Assembly (NCBI GenBank): GCA_963743425.1
Contig: CAVUPU010000004.1
Location: 62,001 to 126,000 of the forward strand
Direction of reading: 5' to 3'
Source of the DNA: JAJVID01 sp963743425
GTDB lineage: Bacteria; Acidobacteriota; Blastocatellia; RBC074
Length of the DNA stretch: 64,000 bases
Shown one piece after another: positions 22,696 through 31,032 of the stretch. Made by a program: the position numbers and the translations under genes. Under the pieces are notes generated by a model that saw nothing but the letters and a program-made list of their open reading frames with translations, was not told the origin of the DNA and did not search any database. Numbering within the stretch: position 1 is the stretch's first letter; every line of letters starts with the position of its first letter.

Positions 22696-24480
22696 TCAGC
22701 GGCGTGAGCGAATCGGAACTTTGATCACCTGGCCGGCGCGCAATTTCGCCGACGCGCTGAGCCGGTTGAGTGTGGCGATGTCGCGGACCGAGATGCTGTA
22801 ACGCCCGGCGATGTCACCGAGCGTTTCGCCCCGTTTGACCCTGTAAGTGACCATCTTCACCGAGCCACCGGTTGTGGCGGGAGCCAGAGCGGCTGAGCCT
22901 TTGGCGTTGGCGAGAACGACATTACGCACGCCGCTGTTCGAAGGAATGATCACTTTCTGTCCGGGCTTGATGACCCTGCCATTGACCTGCTCGATCGCGG
23001 TCGCGGAGACTCCGGTCTTGCGGCTGATCGTCTCGAACGAGTCGTTGGCCTGGGCGGTCAGCATGCGCCAACTGGCGCGCTTTTCGGGCGGGATGCGCAG
23101 CAAGGCGGTCTGCAAAACGCGGCCTTTGCCAGGCGGGACGCGCAGCAGATGATCGACGCCGGGAGGCGTCATGGCGCGCTTCAACTCGGGATTGAGCGCG
23201 AGCAGCATCTCGTAAGGCGTGTCGATCGCGTCCGACACCAGCCGCAGATCGACCATGTTATTGACTTTGACATAATCGTATTTCAACGGCGGTTCGGGTT
23301 TTACCGAGAAACCATATTTTTCAGGGTTCTTTGCGATGAGGATCACAGCCAGGATATTCGGAACGTAATTGCGCGTCTCCTGTGGGATCAACCCGCGCGC
23401 ATAGATCTCCCAGAAATCTGCGTAACCAGATCGGGCGATCGCGGAATCAATGCGGCCCTCGCCGGTGTTGTAAGCCGCCATCGCCAGCTCCCAGTTGCCG
23501 TCATAGCGATCGGCCAACCATCTCAGGTAACGGGCCGACGCTCGCGTGGCTTTTTCAAAGCTCGAACGTTCGTCGACGTAGTAGTCCTGGCGCAGTCCGT
23601 AGCGGGCGCCGGTTCCCGGAATGAACTGCCACAAACCCACAGCAGCGGCCCACGAACGGGCGACTGGCGACCAGGCGCTCTCAACCTGGCCCAGCCAGGC
23701 GATGTCCTGCGGGACGCCCTCTTCTTTGAAAATCTTCTGCGTCATCTCAATAAAGCGGCCCGAGCGTCGCAACCCCTGCTCCATCGTCTCGCGTCCACGG
23801 CCCAGGTAGTAATTGATGAAGCTCTGGATCAGAGTGTTCGGCCTGAATTTGAAATCGAGCTTCGCCGAGGCGACTACCGTCTGCACCTGATCTTCGGTGA
23901 CCCCCTTCGTCTCATCCTCGGTCAGACTGAGCTTCGTAAGCTCGTCAAGAGGCGAAGGTTCATAGACCTGTTGACCGAACCCGCGATCCGAGCTTTGTTT
24001 ATCTTGAGTCTTGTTCGCAGTGGCCGGCTGCGGTGAGTTGTCGCCGTTATTTTGAGCAACATCCGATGCCGCCGGCACAGGGGCTGCGACCATCAGAGTC
24101 ATCTGCCGTTGAAAGATGCGTTCGACCAGGTTCTGGTAATGTTGCTGCAAACGGGAGTCGCTGCGAACGTCGATGCCCGCTTCGAGCACGGTGTCGACAG
24201 CCCTGTCATATTCGCGGCGGGCCTTGTCGAAATTCCCGTCCTTGAAACTGGCTTCGGCGGACTGGAAATAGTTGATCGAGCGTTCGATCACTCGTTGAAT
24301 TTCCTGATTGCGATGCGACTGTTCGACAGGTAGGTCGGTATTGGAGCCACGCCCTTGAGCGTATACAGGTGAAGTATGAAGACAGTAGATCAGGGCAAAC
24401 GAGAGGCATCCGGTTAAGAGGCTAGCCGAAAAACCGACGCATGAGGCAGGGGCTAGCCTACTGTTATGGGATTCAAGCAT
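22696..24480 (-). CDS. MltD-like membrane-bound lytic murein transglycosylase with LysM
   Basis: A 594-residue protein. A hydrophobic N-terminal signal (FSASLLTGCLSFALIYCL) contains a Cys that may be a lipobox. A helical stretch of about 200 residues comes first. The SLT catalytic domain spans about residues 255-400: Glu in IAWLGQVESAWSP, GLWQFIPGTGARYGL and MAAYNTGEGRI. Two LysM-like modules close the protein, the last with YRVKRGETLGDIAGRYSIS. It cleaves peptidoglycan glycan strands and anchors to the wall by LysM. GGAGG stands right before the ATG. Confidence 0.92.
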   Translation of the reverse strand: MLESHNSRLAPASCVGFSASLLTGCLSFALIYCLHTSPVYAQGRGSNTDLPVEQSHRNQEIQRVIERSINYFQSAEASFKDGNFDKARREYDRAVDTVLEAGIDVRSDSRLQQHYQNLVERIFQRQMTLMVAAPVPAASDVAQNNGDNSPQPATANKTQDKQSSDRGFGQQVYEPSPLDELTKLSLTEDETKGVTEDQVQTVVASAKLDFKFRPNTLIQSFINYYLGRGRETMEQGLRRSGRFIEMTQKIFKEEGVPQDIAWLGQVESAWSPVARSWAAAVGLWQFIPGTGARYGLRQDYYVDERSSFEKATRASARYLRWLADRYDGNWELAMAAYNTGEGRIDSAIARSGYADFWEIYARGLIPQETRNYVPNILAVILIAKNPEKYGFSVKPEPPLKYDYVKVNNMVDLRLVSDAIDTPYEMLLALNPELKRAMTPPGVDHLLRVPPGKGRVLQTALLRIPPEKRASWRMLTAQANDSFETISRKTGVSATAIEQVNGRVIKPGQKVIIPSNSGVRNVVLANAKGSAALAPATTGGSVKMVTYRVKRGETLGDIAGRYSISVRDIATLNRLSASAKLRAGQVIKVPIRSRR

Positions 24481-24804
24481 TCTTCCTCCGAAGTTTTCAT
24501 TCCAGCGATTTCAACGGGATCGGGATGACCTGAGTTGGCGTCGATCACAATGTGCAAGCTTTCTACCCCGCTGATTGTTTCAAGTCCATGAAGAATTCAT
24601 GGCTAAATTAGAAGCGCCAACAACGCGGCGGATTGTAACTTTTACACTATACCCTGTCAAACACGATCTGCAGGGGCTATTTCACTCTGTTGCACTATTG
24701 AAACACCACGAAAGCGCCGCCAGACAGCGGTCCGAGGCGCGTGCGATTGACAGCCTTCATTGGGTCGTCGTATAAGCGTCGTTGTCGTCCTGCCAATAGC
24801 GCAG

Positions 24805-25674
24805 ATGAAGTTTTCACTCAGGTCCTTTCCGTTCTTGCTCGCAATCCTCGCTTGCGCAAGTCTCTCGTTCGCTCTGGCGCAGCAAAAGAGATTCCCTGCC
24901 TACACCGGTCATGTCAATGACTTCGCCAATATCCTCGATCAACAAACCAGAGAGAAACTCGAATTATGGCTCACCAACTTCGAGAATATGACTGGGGCTC
25001 AGATCGCGGTCGTTACGGTCACGTCATTGGAAGGCCGTCCCATCGAGGAGTACGCCAACGAGCTTTACCGGGCTTGGGGCGTCGGCGCGAAGACTGGCGA
25101 ACACAAGGACAAAGGAGCGTTGCTGCTGGTCGCGGTCCAGGACCGCAAGACCAGGCTGGAGGTCGGATACGGACTCGAGGGCGACCTGCCAGACGGATTG
25201 GCGGGTGAAATCATCCGCAGGATGAGGCCCGGGCTGCAGCAAGGCCGGTATTCCGAGGCGATGACCACGGGCGCCAGAACCCTGCTCGACACGCTGGCCG
25301 AGAAATGGAACGTCAACATCGCGGGCATTGAAGACCGCCGCTACGCCTACCGCGCTCCCGCCCGGGTCCCGCTGGGAGGAGGCGGGATGGGGCTGCTTTG
25401 CCTGCTCATTGGCATAGTCATTTTCTTCTTGCTCATCTCCGCCCTCTCCAGAGCCGGTCGCCGAGGCAATGGCCGCAGGCGACGCGTCAGACCGGGCGCC
25501 GGCGACCTGTGGTGGCTCTATCCGATCATTTTCAATCGTGGCGGCGGGACATTTGGCGGCGGATCAGGGGGCAACACCGGTGGTTGGGGCGATGGCGGGG
25601 GTTGGAGCAGCGGCGGTTGGGGCGGCTTCGGCGGCGGAACCAGTGGCGGAGGCGGCGCCAGCGACAGTTGGTGA
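24805..25674 (+). CDS. TPM-domain (YgcG-type) membrane protein
   Basis: A 289-residue protein with a signal peptide (FPFLLAILACASLSFALAQQ) and a TPM domain (GHVNDFANILDQQTREKLE, QIAVVTVTSLEGRPIEEYA, LEVGYGLEGDLPDGLAGEII). A transmembrane helix near residue 205 (GLLCLLIGIVIFFLLI) and a Gly-rich tail rich in GGGWSSGGWGG follow. The TPM domain faces the periplasm. The family often sits beside LemA, as here (770 bases further on). Start chosen at ATG 24805; the upstream start at 24760 would add residues in front of the signal peptide. Confidence 0.85.
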   Translation: MKFSLRSFPFLLAILACASLSFALAQQKRFPAYTGHVNDFANILDQQTREKLELWLTNFENMTGAQIAVVTVTSLEGRPIEEYANELYRAWGVGAKTGEHKDKGALLLVAVQDRKTRLEVGYGLEGDLPDGLAGEIIRRMRPGLQQGRYSEAMTTGARTLLDTLAEKWNVNIAGIEDRRYAYRAPARVPLGGGGMGLLCLLIGIVIFFLLISALSRAGRRGNGRRRRVRPGAGDLWWLYPIIFNRGGGTFGGGSGGNTGGWGDGGGWSSGGWGGFGGGTSGGGGASDSW

Positions 25675-25698
25675 GTTTGAGAATTGAGGGGCGAGTCT

Positions 25699-26403
25699 AT
25701 GAATCATCACTTCGATGAATTGGTCTCAAGTTTACAGTCGGCGCAGGGCGGGAATCTGGTGTCGGTCATAGTTTACGGATCGGCGGTCGCCGCTCCCGGC
25801 AATCCGAGAAGATCGGACTACCAGCTTCTGATCGTCGCAGAGCGTCTCGCTGCCCGCGATCTGCGCGAGATGCGCCCCGTCGTCAGATGGTGGACCGAAA
25901 TAGGCTATGAGATGCCCGTCTTCATCACCGCCGAAGAATTCGGCGACTCGCTCGACGTCTTCCCAATCGAATTCAGGCTTATGAAACGCGCCTACCGCAC
26001 GCTGTATGGCCAGGACCTGCTCGCCGGGCGCGAGGCGTCGAAAGAACATCTGCGATGGCAGACCGAACACGAGTTGCGCGGAAAGCTCTTGCGGCTGCGC
26101 TCGCTGGCCCTGCCCGCGAGCGAATCATCCGATCAATTGGCCAGCCTGATGACCGAAAGCGTCGTGACTTTCGTCCGATTAATGCGTTCCATCCCGGAGA
26201 TCGTGGGCGAAGAGCCGCCGCTCGGAAGGCTGGCCACGGCGCGGAGGGTCGGCGAGGTTCTGGACGTGGACACCTCGCCGGTCGTCCGCGTGCTGCGATT
26301 GCGCGATGAGCCGGGAGGACTGATGGAGATCGAAATTCAAGACCTGTTCGCAAGTTACCTCGATTGCCTCACGCGGGTGATCGAGGCGGTGGACAATTTG
26401 TAG
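25699..26403 (+). CDS. Nucleotidyltransferase-fold protein
   Basis: A 234-residue protein with an N-terminal nucleotidyltransferase-like motif: VIVYGSAVAAPGNPRRSDYQ, where GS and a downstream Asp are kept but the second Asp of DxD is Gln. The rest is helical. It may be a degenerate or non-catalytic member of the KNTase/MNT group. The ATG at 25699 follows GAGGGGCGAG. It lies between the TPM and LemA genes in one direction, so it probably belongs to their operon; its role there is unknown. Confidence 0.7.
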   Translation: MNHHFDELVSSLQSAQGGNLVSVIVYGSAVAAPGNPRRSDYQLLIVAERLAARDLREMRPVVRWWTEIGYEMPVFITAEEFGDSLDVFPIEFRLMKRAYRTLYGQDLLAGREASKEHLRWQTEHELRGKLLRLRSLALPASESSDQLASLMTESVVTFVRLMRSIPEIVGEEPPLGRLATARRVGEVLDVDTSPVVRVLRLRDEPGGLMEIEIQDLFASYLDCLTRVIEAVDNL

Positions 26404-26449
26404 TCGCTCGGGGAATTCCCCGCTCTGAGCTTTTCAAAAGGAGAGAGCA

Positions 26450-27076
26450 ATGGGAAAAATAGCGCTGGTTATTCTGGGCGCGCTACTGCTATTGGCGCTG
26501 GTCATCGGAAGCTGGGCCCTGGGCGGATACAACCGCCTGATTGAAAAGCGGAATCTGGTTGACAACCGATGGGCGCAGGTCGAAAACAACCTGCAACGCC
26601 GGGCCGACCTTATTCCGAACCTGGCCAACACCGTCAAGGGCGTCGCCAGGCTGGAGGAGAGCATCTACACCAAGATCGCCGAAGCGCGATCGAAGATCCT
26701 CTCGCCGACAGCCACCCCCGAAGAGAAGATCGAAGCCAACAATCAGATGACTCAGGCTGCGCGCGACGCCGGACTCTTGCCAACAGGCGGGATTCTAGGC
26801 CCGGGTGGGCGCTTCCTCTCAATCACTGAACAGTACCCGCAATTGAAATCGGATCAAAGCTTCCTGCGGCTGCAAGATCAGTTGGAAGGGACTGAAAACC
26901 GCCTGGCCGTGTCGCGTAAGGATTACAACGACGCCGTGACCGAATACATCACGTCCAAACAAACATTCCCGACCGTGATCCTGGCGAACCTGATGAAAGG
27001 CACATTCCCCGACAAACCGTTCTTCAAAGCCGAGGAAGGCTCCAGGAGGGCGCCGACGGTGGAATTCGGCAGATGA
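26450..27076 (+). CDS. LemA family protein
   Basis: A 208-residue protein: one N-terminal membrane helix (ALVILGALLLLALVIGSWAL), then the LemA signature YNRLIEKRNLVDNRWAQVEN and LQRRADLIPNLANTVKG, and a C-terminal KDYNDAVTEYITSKQTFPTV helix. There is a loop of about 20 residues (GLLPTGGILGPGGRFLS) that I do not recall from standard LemA. The ribosome binding site AAAGGAGAG is strong. LemA with TPM proteins is a common pairing of unknown function. Confidence 0.93.
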   Translation: MGKIALVILGALLLLALVIGSWALGGYNRLIEKRNLVDNRWAQVENNLQRRADLIPNLANTVKGVARLEESIYTKIAEARSKILSPTATPEEKIEANNQMTQAARDAGLLPTGGILGPGGRFLSITEQYPQLKSDQSFLRLQDQLEGTENRLAVSRKDYNDAVTEYITSKQTFPTVILANLMKGTFPDKPFFKAEEGSRRAPTVEFGR

Positions 27077-27078
27077 GT

Positions 27079-27855
27079 TCATTGACCGATGAGTTTGAAA
27101 AGCCGGCTTGCCAGGTCGGCGTCGAGAGTTTTGAGCGTCTCGTAAACAGTCTTTGCGGCTTTCTGATCGTCGAGATTCAAATAAGCTACGCCGAGATTGA
27201 AATGCGCCTCGGCGTAGCCGGATTTGATCTTCACCGCCTGTTTGAAAGCCTCGACGGCCTCTGCCCAGCGACCGAGCTTGCTCAAAGCCACGCCGCGGTT
27301 GTAATGCGCCTCCGCCCAATCCGGCTTGAGTTTGACCGCCTGCAGGCAGGCTTCGATCTCTTCTTCAAACCGTTCCTGTTTTTCATAAGCCACACCGAGA
27401 TTGAACCACGCATAGGCGAATTCGGGCTTGAGCTTTACTGACAGTTTGAACGCGGCGGCGGCGTCTGGCCAGAGTTCCTGGTCGTTGTAGGCCACGCCCA
27501 TGTTGAAATGCGCGTTCGCGTCTTCCGGTTTAAGGCGAACCGCGAGCTTATACGATTCGACCGCTTCGGCAGGCTTCCCCATCCTGGCGAGAACGCCGCC
27601 GAGGTTGTAATACGCCTGAAAGAAATCAGGACTGAGTTTCAACGCCCGACGGTAAGTCTCAGCCGCTTCTTTCAATTGTTCCAGCTTCTCGTAAGCCACG
27701 CCGAGGTTATAACTCGCAACCGCGTCTTCCGGCGACAGTTTGGTCGCATGCTTTAAAGGCTCAACCGCCTCTCCGCTCCGGTTCAGATTGATATATGACG
27801 CGCCGAGGTTGATGAGTGAAATCCTGAATTTCGCATTTGCGCTCATATCTTTCAT
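27079..27855 (-). CDS. Tetratricopeptide repeat protein
   Basis: A 258-residue protein made almost wholly of six to seven TPR units of 34 residues, each with the A-x-x-N-L/M-G-V-A-Y pattern (for example NAHFNMGVAYNDQELWPDAA). No signal peptide or other domain is visible. Its ATG overlaps the stop of the Thg1-like gene (ATGA). It is probably a protein-protein interaction scaffold; a partner cannot be named. The 3' end stops two bases from the convergent lemA stop. Confidence 0.9.
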   Translation of the reverse strand: MKDMSANAKFRISLINLGASYINLNRSGEAVEPLKHATKLSPEDAVASYNLGVAYEKLEQLKEAAETYRRALKLSPDFFQAYYNLGGVLARMGKPAEAVESYKLAVRLKPEDANAHFNMGVAYNDQELWPDAAAAFKLSVKLKPEFAYAWFNLGVAYEKQERFEEEIEACLQAVKLKPDWAEAHYNRGVALSKLGRWAEAVEAFKQAVKIKSGYAEAHFNLGVAYLNLDDQKAAKTVYETLKTLDADLASRLFKLIGQ

Positions 27856-28625
27856 TCGCTTTCAATCGAATCCTCGATCAAACGCAGGATGAAGTCACCG
27901 TATTGATCCTTCATCGGCAGCTCGTAATCGACCTTGATGCGTCTCCGCCTGGCGACGACTTTCTCGCCGGTCAGTGGATTGACCGCGGGCTTGTCGTAGT
28001 CCTCCCAATAAAGCCCTATGCCGCGCTTCTGCCAGTTGGGTACGTCGTTGAAGTTAACGCCGTGTTGAAAGAGCAACTCGTTCTTTTCGGCGACCGGCAT
28101 GCCTTCGAGCCGTTTCGTCGCCGCCGCGACCGACAGCCCGTCGCTTCGCAGCATCCAGTAGCAGTGCCCGTTGAGCGCGTTCCGGTGCGCGTCCTCGTTG
28201 CGCCAGCGGAAGTAATCTTTGACCAGCCCGGCGTTCGGCAATTGCGAGATTCGGCAATCGAAGGCGGCGTGCGCGCCCAGAAGCAAGGCGAACTTCGCGC
28301 TCGCCTCGCCGGCCAGGATCGAATCATACTTGCGCAGCTTGCGCCCGAAAGCGTTTTCTTGGGGATGGAACAGCAGCGAGATTTCGTCGCTCTGCGTGTA
28401 ACCGTAAACGACCCGGAACCCGCAATTCATCAGATGTTCGGTCGTCGAGACCATCATATCTCTGAACCGCTCGTCGAACGGAGCCTTGAATTGATGAACC
28501 TCGCGCGTCAACCGCGTGAATCCCCGACCGTTGATCCGCGCGACCATGAACATTTCCGGCAGGACGCAGTGATCGAGCGCCGTCTCGTAAACGCGCATCT
28601 TTTCGTCCAACTCATCAAACTTCAT
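27852..28625 (-). CDS. Thg1-like protein (tRNA-His guanylyltransferase family)
   Basis: A 257-residue member of the Thg1/TLP 3'-to-5' polymerase family: MVARINGRGFTRLTR near residue 27, YGYTQSDEISLLF near residue 75, and RKYDSILAGEASAKF, FDCRISQLP, RWRNEDAHRNALN and a C-terminal NWQKRGIGLYWE. The family adds nucleotides to tRNA 5' ends; bacterial forms often repair truncated tRNAs. The metal-binding Asp of RxDGR is Asn here, while the second site (SDE) is intact. GGTGATAGG precedes the ATG. It overlaps the TPR gene by four bases. Confidence 0.9.
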   Translation of the reverse strand: MKFDELDEKMRVYETALDHCVLPEMFMVARINGRGFTRLTREVHQFKAPFDERFRDMMVSTTEHLMNCGFRVVYGYTQSDEISLLFHPQENAFGRKLRKYDSILAGEASAKFALLLGAHAAFDCRISQLPNAGLVKDYFRWRNEDAHRNALNGHCYWMLRSDGLSVAAATKRLEGMPVAEKNELLFQHGVNFNDVPNWQKRGIGLYWEDYDKPAVNPLTGEKVVARRRRIKVDYELPMKDQYGDFILRLIEDSIESE

Positions 28626-28683
28626 CCTATCACCTCTTTATCGGAAACTGCCGTTCGCGCCGCCGGCTCAGCCACAACGAGAT

Positions 28684-28714
28684 GCTACTTATAGTCTGTC
28701 GCCTCATAGTCATC
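28684..28714 (+). promoter_or_regulatory. C-box operator of the type II RM system
   Basis: ACTTATAGTC (28687-28696) and CATAGTC (28705-28711) form the two half-sites typical of C-protein operators, such as that of Esp1396I with its repeated TATAGTC. It lies just before the controller gene, so autogenous control of C and nuclease expression is likely. Inference from pattern and position. Confidence 0.6.
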
Positions 28715-28718
28715 ACTG

Positions 28719-28964
28719 ATGTTAAATGATCTTATGGATGTGACGCAAGTTTTTGCCGAGAACATCAAGAGGCTTCGGCTTGCCAAAGGAATTTCTCAAG
28801 AGGCGCTAGCTGACCTCGCGGGCCTGCATCGTACCTATGTCGGAGCGGTCGAGCGAGGCGAGAGAAACATCACTCTGATTAATGCCAACCGGATAGCCGA
28901 GGCTCTAGGCGCCAAATTGAGCGATTGCCTGAAGGAGCGCAATGAGCGGAAGAAAGCGAATTGA
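28719..28964 (+). CDS. XRE-family restriction controller (C) protein
   Basis: An 81-residue HTH_3 protein: FAENIKRLRLAKGISQEALA, LAGLHRTYVGAVERGERNIT as the recognition region, and NANRIAEALGAKLSDCL. Length and position match C proteins that time restriction gene expression. The C-box upstream supports this. The message may be nearly leaderless, because the operator ends close to the ATG. An internal ATG at 28734 is an alternative start. The nuclease gene starts inside its 3' end. Confidence 0.88.
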   Translation: MLNDLMDVTQVFAENIKRLRLAKGISQEALADLAGLHRTYVGAVERGERNITLINANRIAEALGAKLSDCLKERNERKKAN

Positions 28965-29505
28965 AAAATCTCTCAACGACATCCTGAGCCAATACCAACA
29001 GGCTCTCACCAATAAAACTTACCTGGAAGAGAATGATGAATCCGACCTGTTAATGGAAGTCTTTGCCTTGACGCCGCAGGTGAAACGCGAAAACCGGCAG
29101 TATTGGGGGCGCGAACTCGGAATGTGCTGGCAGCGATTGGTAACCGAGCTTTGCTCTCAAACCTGTTTAGACTTTGCTCCTGGATTGCGTGTGGGCAGCG
29201 ATGAACTCTGTGACTTGGTCGTTGGCGAATATGCGATTGACACGAAGTATCGCATCGGCTCTGGCGACTCTGGCACGCTCAAGAAATTCAAGGCGTATGC
29301 CAGGCTGCTAACCGAAAAAGATTACGAACCGGTGTTGCTGATCGTCAGGGAAGACAATCTGCACGCTGCAATCAAAGCCTGTTTGTCCGGTGGATGGAGA
29401 ATTTTGAAGGGAGAAGAAAGCTACGAGTACATCTATAACCTGACAGCCTTCGATCTCAAGCAGTATCTTCGCGCCAAAGCAAAGGCGTATGCGGTACAAC
29501 GCTGA
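28942..29505 (+). CDS. Type II restriction endonuclease
   Basis: A 187-residue protein with a PD-(D/E)xK-like core: DELCDLVVGEYAIDTKYRIG, where Asp, then D-x-K, fit the catalytic pattern. This is followed by SGDSGTLKKFKAYARLLTEK and LLIVREDN. From memory it recalls the ApaLI type, but the cleavage specificity is not certain. AGGAG precedes the ATG. The gene overlaps the C protein gene by 23 bases and, at the 3' end, the convergent methyltransferase by 50 bases, a compact C-R/M unit. Confidence 0.8.
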   Translation: MSGRKRIEKSLNDILSQYQQALTNKTYLEENDESDLLMEVFALTPQVKRENRQYWGRELGMCWQRLVTELCSQTCLDFAPGLRVGSDELCDLVVGEYAIDTKYRIGSGDSGTLKKFKAYARLLTEKDYEPVLLIVREDNLHAAIKACLSGGWRILKGEESYEYIYNLTAFDLKQYLRAKAKAYAVQR

Positions 29506-30433
29506 TTTTCCCTCTCATGGCCTTGGCTGCTTGCGGCGTTAAATCACCCAGCCGTTTCCTGGCGACATCGACATATTCCGGCACGATCTCAATCCCCAGA
29601 TAGCTGCAACCCAACTTCTTCGCCGCTACCAACGTAGTTCCTGACCCGGCAAATGGGTCAAGAACGATATGTTCCTCAGCAGGGGGCACGAACATCTCCA
29701 CCAACTTCTCCATCAAAGCCAGCGGTTTCACTGTGCAATGAACGTTCTCCTGTCCGCGTTCGTCGCGCGGAATGTTCTCGATGATGTTTGATTGAAAAGA
29801 ACCGTCTTCGCCGACCGTATGGAAGAGTCCGATGCCGTTCCTGAGCAGTGTTTCGACATAGTTGTTCACGAGCGGCTTTTGCACTACGACAATCGCTTCC
29901 CACTCGTTTCGCAGACAACTGTGCCAGCCTACCCAGTCACCAGCGTTTCCGACGCCTCTCTGTTCGAGCTTGGCATGCAAATTCAATCCCCTGGGGATGC
30001 CGCTCGGACGGCGGTAGACAATGCAATCCCGCGCATAAAACCCCGCGCGCTCCAGCGCCACTTGCAGGTGCGCCATCGTGCGCGTGCTATTGAAAGCCGC
30101 GACAATTGCGCCCTCTTTACAAACTCGGAATAGCTCAACCGCCCATTCGTAACACCACTGTTCGTAGTCAAGGATATTCTGCCGGACACGCTCGTACCAT
30201 CGCGCGTTACGAACACCGCCGGCAAGCCCGCTGCCATAGGGGATGTTTTTGACCAGTGTTTTACTCTCCCGCACGCGGTTGACACGCCTTTCGATTTCAT
30301 CAGCGTCCCATTTGTGGCCGATAAATTCGTAGTTGTAAGGCGGGTCAGTGATACAGGCAGAGATGGCGTCTGCCGGAAGCCCCTGCATCACCGCCTTGCA
30401 ATCGCCGATTAAAATCTGGTTTCTGATCTCCAT
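29456..30433 (-). CDS. DNA methyltransferase (N6-adenine or N4-cytosine, beta class)
   Basis: A 325-residue MTase. The catalytic motif DPPYNYEFIG comes first (near residue 32) and the SAM-binding DPFAGSGTTLVAAKKLGCSY last (near residue 258), which is the beta-class order. Between them is a target recognition region of about 150 residues. It protects the host against the convergent nuclease, with overlapping 3' ends. It is 48 bases downstream of the PIN-like gene in the same direction, so it may also be read from the long minus-strand transcript. Confidence 0.92.
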   Translation of the reverse strand: MEIRNQILIGDCKAVMQGLPADAISACITDPPYNYEFIGHKWDADEIERRVNRVRESKTLVKNIPYGSGLAGGVRNARWYERVRQNILDYEQWCYEWAVELFRVCKEGAIVAAFNSTRTMAHLQVALERAGFYARDCIVYRRPSGIPRGLNLHAKLEQRGVGNAGDWVGWHSCLRNEWEAIVVVQKPLVNNYVETLLRNGIGLFHTVGEDGSFQSNIIENIPRDERGQENVHCTVKPLALMEKLVEMFVPPAEEHIVLDPFAGSGTTLVAAKKLGCSYLGIEIVPEYVDVARKRLGDLTPQAAKAMRGKISVVPHTPLLWREDTA

Positions 30434-30481
30434 CTACTAGCGCCTCCAATTCGTCAAACTTCGTAGTGAATCTTTCAGCTT

Positions 30482-31030
30482 TCAGTCTGATCGCGCATGC
30501 CCTGCCCCCAAACATCTCTTCTTGTCCGATTTTGCGCCGCCCTCCAGCCAAGGTAAAGGCGCCTCATCAGCCTGACCCGGATTGATCCAAACTACATTTC
30601 TGATCTCGCCAACGCTGATGGCCGCCTTTATGAACAAAGCCCTCACTGTTTCATCAAGTGCAACGACAATTTCATCCGTCATCAACGCGGCTTCGAGAAG
30701 ATGGATATCCTTCAGCATCTCAGCCCTCGCCTTCTCGCTTTGCGATGCCTGAGCTATTTTGTCGCGCAGCTTTTGATCCTCCGCTGAGCCAATCATTTTC
30801 GCTTTCTTCCGCGCGAACATCGAGGCGAGCCAGCGACTGGTGAATCTCGATTTATGTTTATGCCATTCTTCGAGAATCTCTGTTGTCAGGACGATCTGAT
30901 GACAGACAACAAGGACTGTTTGCAGGAAATCAGAACAGTTTTTGGAAGTCGGCGACACTGCATCCGGGCCACCAGAAGCTCGCGCGACGGACGCGTCAAT
31001 TACCAGTCGCCGGGAAGATTTGGCTGTCAT
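30482..31030 (-). CDS. PIN-like nuclease partner of an AAA15 ATPase
   Basis: A 182-residue protein with a PIN-type acidic pattern: LVIDASVARA (first Asp), TEILEEWHKH (Glu), KDIHLLEAAL (Asp) and IVVALDETVRALF (Asp). PIN proteins are metal-dependent RNases or, more rarely, DNases. The ATG at 31030 is two bases from the stop of the ATPase gene, so the two are coupled. An ATPase with a PIN-like partner looks like a toxin or defence module, but I do not recognise a named system. Confidence 0.75.
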   Translation of the reverse strand: MTAKSSRRLVIDASVARASGGPDAVSPTSKNCSDFLQTVLVVCHQIVLTTEILEEWHKHKSRFTSRWLASMFARKKAKMIGSAEDQKLRDKIAQASQSEKARAEMLKDIHLLEAALMTDEIVVALDETVRALFIKAAISVGEIRNVVWINPGQADEAPLPWLEGGAKSDKKRCLGAGHARSD

Positions 31031-31032
31031 TC

